From Wansuia hejianensis (GTDB lineage Bacteria > Bacillota > Clostridia > Lachnospirales > Lachnospiraceae): DNA of 64,000 nt. This document shows positions 59,569-64,000 of the stretch, one piece after another. The notes below the pieces were generated by a model. It made no database searches. It saw nothing but the letters and a program-made list of their open reading frames with translations, and had not been told where the DNA came from. The stretch is from positions 3,233,501 to 3,297,500 of the forward strand of contig NZ_CP060635.1 of assembly GCF_014337215.1 (NCBI RefSeq). The letters are read 5' to 3'. A program made the position numbers and the translations under genes. Each line of letters opens with the position of its first letter. Positions within the stretch are counted from its first letter, which is position 1.

Positions 59569-61710
59569 ATGGATATGATACAGGTTCTTGCGAAAGAACT
59601 GGAGGTTCAACCTTCGCAGGTGGAGGCCGCGGTTAAATTAATTGATGAAGGGAATACAATCCCGTTTATCGCCCGTTACCGCAAGGAGGTTACAGGCTCT
59701 TTAAATGATGAGGTGCTCAGAAACCTCTATGAAAGGCTGATTTACCTGCGGAATCTGGAGGATCGGAAAGCTCAGATCCGGTCTGGAATTGAAGAACAGG
59801 GTAAGATGACAGAGGAGCTCTCGAAAGCGATTCAGTCGGCGCAGACGCTGGTGATGCTGGAGGATATCTACCGCCCATACCGTCCGAAACGCCGTACCAG
59901 AGCTACAATTGCCAAAGAGAAAGGCTTGGAACCCCTGGCAGACATTATCTGGCTTCAGATGACGAAGAAGCCGTTGGAGGATGAAGCAGCCGCTTATCTG
60001 TCTGAAGAGAAGGGGGTGGAAACTCCGGAAGAGGCCATTGCAGGAGCCTGTGACATTCTGGCTGAACGTATTTCGGATGAAGCGGATTACCGTACAGAGA
60101 TCCGGAGGAGAACCAGAAAAGCAGGTAAGGTCACCACAGCCGCTAAAGACGAAAAGGCAGAATCTGTATATGAAATGTATTATCAGTTTGAAGAGCCTGT
60201 ATCTAAGATAGCGGGTCACCGGGTTCTGGCCATTAACAGAGGTGAGAATGAAAAGTTTCTGACTGTGAAGATAGAGACTCCAGTGGAGGAGATCCTCAGG
60301 TATCTGGAAAAAAAGATAATTGTCAGAGACAATCCCTTTACAGTACCGGTGCTGAAAGAGGTTGCTGAGGACAGCTATAACAGGTTGATCGCACCCGCCA
60401 TAGAACGGGAGATCCGCAATGAGCTGACAGAGTCGGCGGAAGACGGCGCCATCAAGGTGTTCGGCAAGAATCTGGAACAGCTTTTAATGCAGCCTCCCAT
60501 TTCAGGCCAGGTAGTCCTGGGCTGGGATCCGGCTTTCAGGACAGGCTGTAAGCTGGCGGTGGTTGACGGCACAGGAAAGGTGCTGGATACCACAGTGATT
60601 TACCCCACGGCCCCCACCTCACCCGCGAAAATAGCGGCAGCTAAGGAAACACTGAAGAGACTGATTAAGAAATATCACGTTACCCTGATTTCCGTTGGCA
60701 ACGGGACAGGCTCCAGAGAATCGGAGCAGATCATCGTGGAGCTTTTAAAAGAAATTACAGAGCCTGTCCAGTATGTGATTACCAATGAAGCGGGAGCCTC
60801 CGTCTATTCTGCCAGCAAGCTGGCAACAGAGGAGTTTCCTAATTTCGATGTGGGACAGAGAAGCGCTGCGTCTATCGCCAGGCGTGTACAGGACCCTCTG
60901 GCAGAGCTGGTAAAAATAGATCCCAAATCCATTGGTGTTGGCCAGTATCAGCATGATATGAATCAGAAGAAGCTGGGAGACGCTCTGACAGGAGTGGTAG
61001 AGGACTGTGTAAACCGAGTGGGCGTGGATCTGAATACAGCGTCCGCTCCTCTGATGGAGTATATTTCAGGCATCACCAAGACGGTTGCAAAAAATATTGT
61101 GGCCTATAGGGAAGAGCATGGCAGGTTTACAGACCGGAGAGAGCTTTTGAAGGTGCCTAAGCTGGGACCGAAGGCTTATGAGCAGTGCGCGGGCTTTATG
61201 AGGATTGCCGGCGGCAGGAATCCGCTGGATGCCACCAGTGTGCATCCGGAGAGCTACCAGGCGGTAGAAGAACTTTTTTCCAGGCTAAAGATGAAGACCG
61301 AACAGATACTGGATGGCACGGCGCTGTTCTATATCAAAGATTATAAAAAAATGGCTGAAGATCTGGGAATCGGTGAAATCACGCTCAGGGATATTATCAA
61401 GGAGCTGCAGAAGCCGGGAAGAGACCCCAGAGAAGACATGCCGAAGCCGATCCTGCGCAGTGATGTTCTGGATATGAAGGATCTTAAGGAAGGAATGATC
61501 CTGAAAGGTACAGTCAGGAACGTGATAGATTTTGGGGCTTTTGTGGATATCGGAGTTCATCAGGACGGCCTGGTTCACATCTCCCAGCTGACGAATAAAA
61601 AGTTTGTTAAGCATCCGCTGGAAGTGGTGAGCGTGGGAGACATAGTAGAGGTAAAAGTCTTAAGCGTGGATGTGGCGAAAAAGAGGATTGGGTTAACGAT
61701 GATCCTGTAA
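59569..61710 (+). CDS. tex: RNA-binding transcription accessory protein Tex
   Basis: 713 residues, normal length. The Tex N-terminal HTH region has VEAAVKLIDEGNTIPFIARYRKEVTGSLND, then DIYRPYRPKRRTRATIAKEKGLEPLA. The YqgF-like RNase-H fold is LGWDPAFRTGCKLAVVDGTGKVLDT, and the HhH pair includes ITKTVAKNIVAYREEHGRF and LLKVPKLGPKAYEQCAGFMRI. A C-terminal S1 domain ends the protein (MILKGTVRNVIDFGAFVDIGVHQDGLVHISQL, about 640-713). AAGTTGGAGG before ATG. Nucleic-acid-binding factor involved in transcription; single-gene unit. Confidence 0.95.
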   Translation: MDMIQVLAKELEVQPSQVEAAVKLIDEGNTIPFIARYRKEVTGSLNDEVLRNLYERLIYLRNLEDRKAQIRSGIEEQGKMTEELSKAIQSAQTLVMLEDIYRPYRPKRRTRATIAKEKGLEPLADIIWLQMTKKPLEDEAAAYLSEEKGVETPEEAIAGACDILAERISDEADYRTEIRRRTRKAGKVTTAAKDEKAESVYEMYYQFEEPVSKIAGHRVLAINRGENEKFLTVKIETPVEEILRYLEKKIIVRDNPFTVPVLKEVAEDSYNRLIAPAIEREIRNELTESAEDGAIKVFGKNLEQLLMQPPISGQVVLGWDPAFRTGCKLAVVDGTGKVLDTTVIYPTAPTSPAKIAAAKETLKRLIKKYHVTLISVGNGTGSRESEQIIVELLKEITEPVQYVITNEAGASVYSASKLATEEFPNFDVGQRSAASIARRVQDPLAELVKIDPKSIGVGQYQHDMNQKKLGDALTGVVEDCVNRVGVDLNTASAPLMEYISGITKTVAKNIVAYREEHGRFTDRRELLKVPKLGPKAYEQCAGFMRIAGGRNPLDATSVHPESYQAVEELFSRLKMKTEQILDGTALFYIKDYKKMAEDLGIGEITLRDIIKELQKPGRDPREDMPKPILRSDVLDMKDLKEGMILKGTVRNVIDFGAFVDIGVHQDGLVHISQLTNKKFVKHPLEVVSVGDIVEVKVLSVDVAKKRIGLTMIL

Positions 61711-61771
61711 TGAACGTAACTGGTAATATAAGAATTCAACATACAGGAATTGTGCGGGATAATGAATCAGA

Positions 61772-61819
61772 AAGATGGCGAATTACAACTGACAGCAGCT
61801 GTAATTTGCCATCTTTTTT
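61772..61819. terminator. Terminator of tex
   Basis: AAGATGGCGAATTACA pairs with TGTAATTTGCCATCTT around a 12-base partly paired loop, followed by TTTT. It ends 4 bases before the stop of the converging minus-strand gene. Confidence 0.85.
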
Positions 61820-61822
61820 CTG

Positions 61823-64000
61823 TTACTTTATGGCTTCTGTTTCGATGATGAATTTCACATTTCCATCCATGGCGTCTGTCTTTCCGCTAAATGTGTCATA
61901 TGCGCACGTGTTTGAGTTGAGAGCTTCAATCCGGTCCATGAGCTCTCCAAATTCATCTTTCAGGGCGGAGGTCATTTTCTCGATTCCTTCCTCGTTAAAT
62001 TCCTGCATGCCGTCCTTGAGTTCCCGGGCGCCGTCTTTTATCTGTTCAATTCCGCCTTTTACCTGGCTGCTGCCGTTCTGAAGGGTAAGCGCCCCGTCAG
62101 ACAGCTGTGCTGTTCCGGTCTGAAGCGTCTGGACGCCCTGAAACAGCAGCGGATTGCTCTGAGTCAGTTCTGCTGCCCCGGAGATGAGATCGCTGTTATG
62201 CTGTCCGAGCGTATCAAACCCGTACAAAAGTGTCTGGATACCTGCGCCTGCTTCAGGAAGGCTGGCTGTCTGCTCATTCATTCCTTTCACCTTGCCGGAA
62301 AGGCTGCCGATGGCGGAGTCCAGCTGCTGCATTCCATCGTTCAGAGCGTTGACGGATTGCTTCAGAAGAGAGACGGAGCCAGTGGGAACCTGGAATGAGG
62401 ATAAAGCTTCCAGTTGTTTTTGCATGGTTTCCAGTTGTGAACTGAATTCTGGATTGGCCAGAAAACTGGCGAACTGCTGAGCTGATGTCTCCAGTATGGT
62501 GAGGGTCTGCATCAGAGGGGCGAGAGCTTCATCCGGTATGGTTATGTTCAGGTCAGAGGCGCTGATAGGCTGTAATGCTTCCGGCTGGCTCACTGTCACA
62601 TCACCGTCCAGCTGCTGTAAAGCGGTCTGCAGCGCCTGTGCTGCTTCGGGATTCGCAGACTGATCCAGAGCATCCAGCTGGCTCTGGATGGCATTCCTGG
62701 CGCCTGAGAGCTTTTGATTGGCCTCTGCCTGTACCTGGCCGGCTTTTGTCTGCATTTCCGTATTTTTGGCTTCAATCTGAATGTTTAACTGTTCGGCGGC
62801 CGACTGAGCGGTTGCGGCTGCGGCGGAAGAGAGGCCTGATTCCAGTGTTTTCAGCTGCTCCTTTAGCTGGGAAGCTGCCCCGGCTGCTGATTGCAGAGGA
62901 GTTGCCACCTGGTTCTGAAGTGTAGAGGAAAGAGCCTGTGCTTCTGAAATGAGCTGTCCGCCCAGCTGTTCCACGGAATCCAGAGAATCCAGGATGCCGG
63001 ACATTTTATCGAGATTATCCTTTAAGAGCTGTGTGCCGGCTGCCAGCTGCCCGGAAGCTACCCTGAGATCCTCATCAGCAGAGCCCTGACCGTCCATGGC
63101 GCTGTAGAGCAGTGCGGTTCCCTCATGGATATTATTCAGGCCGGCGATCAGAGGTTCCAGCTGCCGGGCTCCGTCAGCAATCTGTTGTTCTCCGTTCACA
63201 TAGCTAACAGCCCCGTCGGAAAGCTGTGCGGCGCCATTTATATAAGTGGTGATGCCTTCCGCAAGTGTATTTGAACCGCTGGCGGCTGTATCGATGCCTG
63301 CTTTTAATGTCTGGATTCCGCTGTCCAGCTCCTGGTAATTGGAATTCAGTGTATCTGTTCCATTAAATAACTCCTCAGAGCCGTCAACCAACTGTAGAGT
63401 GGCCTCCTCCAGATCGTCCAGCGCCTCTGTCAACTCGCTCATGTCAGAAATGCCATTGGTATCCAGAAAATCCAGTATATCCGATAGGGCGATGGTGAAG
63501 GTAGGATCCATGGAAAAATTCTCTACATCGGCGGAGATTTCCAGAGTTTCAGGGATATCAAGTGATAGAAGATCCGCGGAAGAATCTGTCTTATTCAGGC
63601 CCAGGCTGTCTGCGAGGCCGGGCATTGCGATTCCCAGCACAATGCTGCGCTGTCCGTCCGAGATCACTTTTCCATTATCAATTGTAACATTGGAAAATAT
63701 CTCGTCAGGCAGGATCATCCCTGTGAGCAGCGCAAAAGGAGTGTAGATGGATTCTTTTTTTCCGTCTATCTCCACAGTCTGGCGGGTGTTATTTTCATAT
63801 GCTACTTTTATCCGGAGGCGGCCGCTTTTTCCAGAGAGATCAGAAGGATTCATTTCCTTCCCGTCCAGGTAATAGGTAAAATGAACAGAGACAGGAAGCT
63901 TTTTGTCCGTACTTCCCTGGTAATAAATGTCTTTGCCTTCAGTCTTCCAGGTCAGGGAATTACCTGAGGCCTGGTAGGTTTCATCACCTTTTACATTTTG
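61823..64000 (-). CDS. Long coiled-coil protein with LxxG heptads (YhgE-like), start outside window
   Basis: At least 725 residues; the frame stays open to the window edge at 64000, so the ATG at 63853 is an internal codon. The visible N-terminal part is beta-rich (FTYYLDGKEMNPSDL, GRLRIKVAYENNTRQTVEIDGKKESIYTPFALLTGMIL). The rest is a long helical region with repeated LxxGxxxLxxG patterns (LNSNYQELDSGIQTLKAGI, TLAEGITTYINGAAQLSDGA, TLQTGTAQLSDGALTLQNGS), as in YhgE/Pip-type exported proteins, plus Ala/Gln-rich coiled coil near the middle. No membrane segment is visible in this part. It may be the surface part of an export or adhesion system lying beyond the window. Confidence 0.72.
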   Translation of the reverse strand, partial: QNVKGDETYQASGNSLTWKTEGKDIYYQGSTDKKLPVSVHFTYYLDGKEMNPSDLSGKSGRLRIKVAYENNTRQTVEIDGKKESIYTPFALLTGMILPDEIFSNVTIDNGKVISDGQRSIVLGIAMPGLADSLGLNKTDSSADLLSLDIPETLEISADVENFSMDPTFTIALSDILDFLDTNGISDMSELTEALDDLEEATLQLVDGSEELFNGTDTLNSNYQELDSGIQTLKAGIDTAASGSNTLAEGITTYINGAAQLSDGAVSYVNGEQQIADGARQLEPLIAGLNNIHEGTALLYSAMDGQGSADEDLRVASGQLAAGTQLLKDNLDKMSGILDSLDSVEQLGGQLISEAQALSSTLQNQVATPLQSAAGAASQLKEQLKTLESGLSSAAAATAQSAAEQLNIQIEAKNTEMQTKAGQVQAEANQKLSGARNAIQSQLDALDQSANPEAAQALQTALQQLDGDVTVSQPEALQPISASDLNITIPDEALAPLMQTLTILETSAQQFASFLANPEFSSQLETMQKQLEALSSFQVPTGSVSLLKQSVNALNDGMQQLDSAIGSLSGKVKGMNEQTASLPEAGAGIQTLLYGFDTLGQHNSDLISGAAELTQSNPLLFQGVQTLQTGTAQLSDGALTLQNGSSQVKGGIEQIKDGARELKDGMQEFNEEGIEKMTSALKDEFGELMDRIEALNSNTCAYDTFSGKTDAMDGNVKFIIETEAIK

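Noticed and set aside
1..64000. tRNA, rRNA, prophage or CRISPR loci
   Set aside because: None was recognised on either strand by eye; short structured RNAs could still be missed without a covariance search.

Overview
The window looks like a spore-forming, gut-type member of the Clostridia, most likely Lachnospiraceae. The evidence is mid-range G+C, strong GGAGG ribosome sites, an spmA spore-maturation gene, a CotF-like coat protein, and the core block hpf - (flavodoxin, CotF-like) - secA - prfB (with its programmed frameshift) - pheB - hom - apgM-like. Assignments rest on reading translations and motifs by eye; no database search was possible.

Layout. 1-2085: the end of an unidentified gene, then two pentose-phosphate epimerases (UlaE-like and AraD/UlaF-like). 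The UlaE-like gene carries an in-frame palindromic tandem insertion. 2104-3417: an MFS carrier on the minus strand. 3705-32743: a roughly 29 kb catabolic island. It holds seven divergent uroporphyrinogen-decarboxylase-fold (UroD/MtaA-like) proteins and two paralogous PucR-type regulators, the second split by a run of 14 G. It also holds two MFS carriers, a ribose-type ABC importer and a MATE exporter. Its enzymes are a Gfo/Idh/MocA dehydrogenase, an FAD oxidoreductase, an iron alcohol dehydrogenase, a UGSC-like fusion protein and a metallo-beta-lactamase-fold protein. Two short CobW/G3E-type GTPases and a histidine-rich protein complete it. No corrinoid protein, corrinoid reactivator or B12-binding motif was found, although MtaA-type methyltransferases normally need one. 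32862-33476: spmA, without spmB. 33549-35056: an IS91-like HUH transposon with a small acidic companion gene, followed by a fragment of a membrane protein.

35283-39515: an ABC ATPase plus a very large FtsX-type permease. 39614-48658: the housekeeping block. 48947-58238: a signalling operon with a hybrid histidine kinase, a lipoprotein solute-binding protein without permeases, a diguanylate cyclase, an EAL phosphodiesterase with two degenerate GGDEF-like regions, and a regulator with two GntR DNA-binding domains. 58258-59402 (minus): two small membrane proteins. 59569-61710: tex. 61823-64000 (minus): part of a long surface protein with LxxG heptad repeats.

How the island may work (inference). 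PucR regulators control uptake and processing of a small organic, probably sugar-like or methylated, compound. Dehydrogenases oxidise it, UroD-fold enzymes carry out methyl transfer or decarboxylation at a zinc site, and the short G3E GTPases with the His-rich protein may deliver the metal. The zinc-ligand motif is kept in five of the seven UroD-fold proteins and lost in two, so the set has probably split into several functions. The substrate cannot be told from the sequence.
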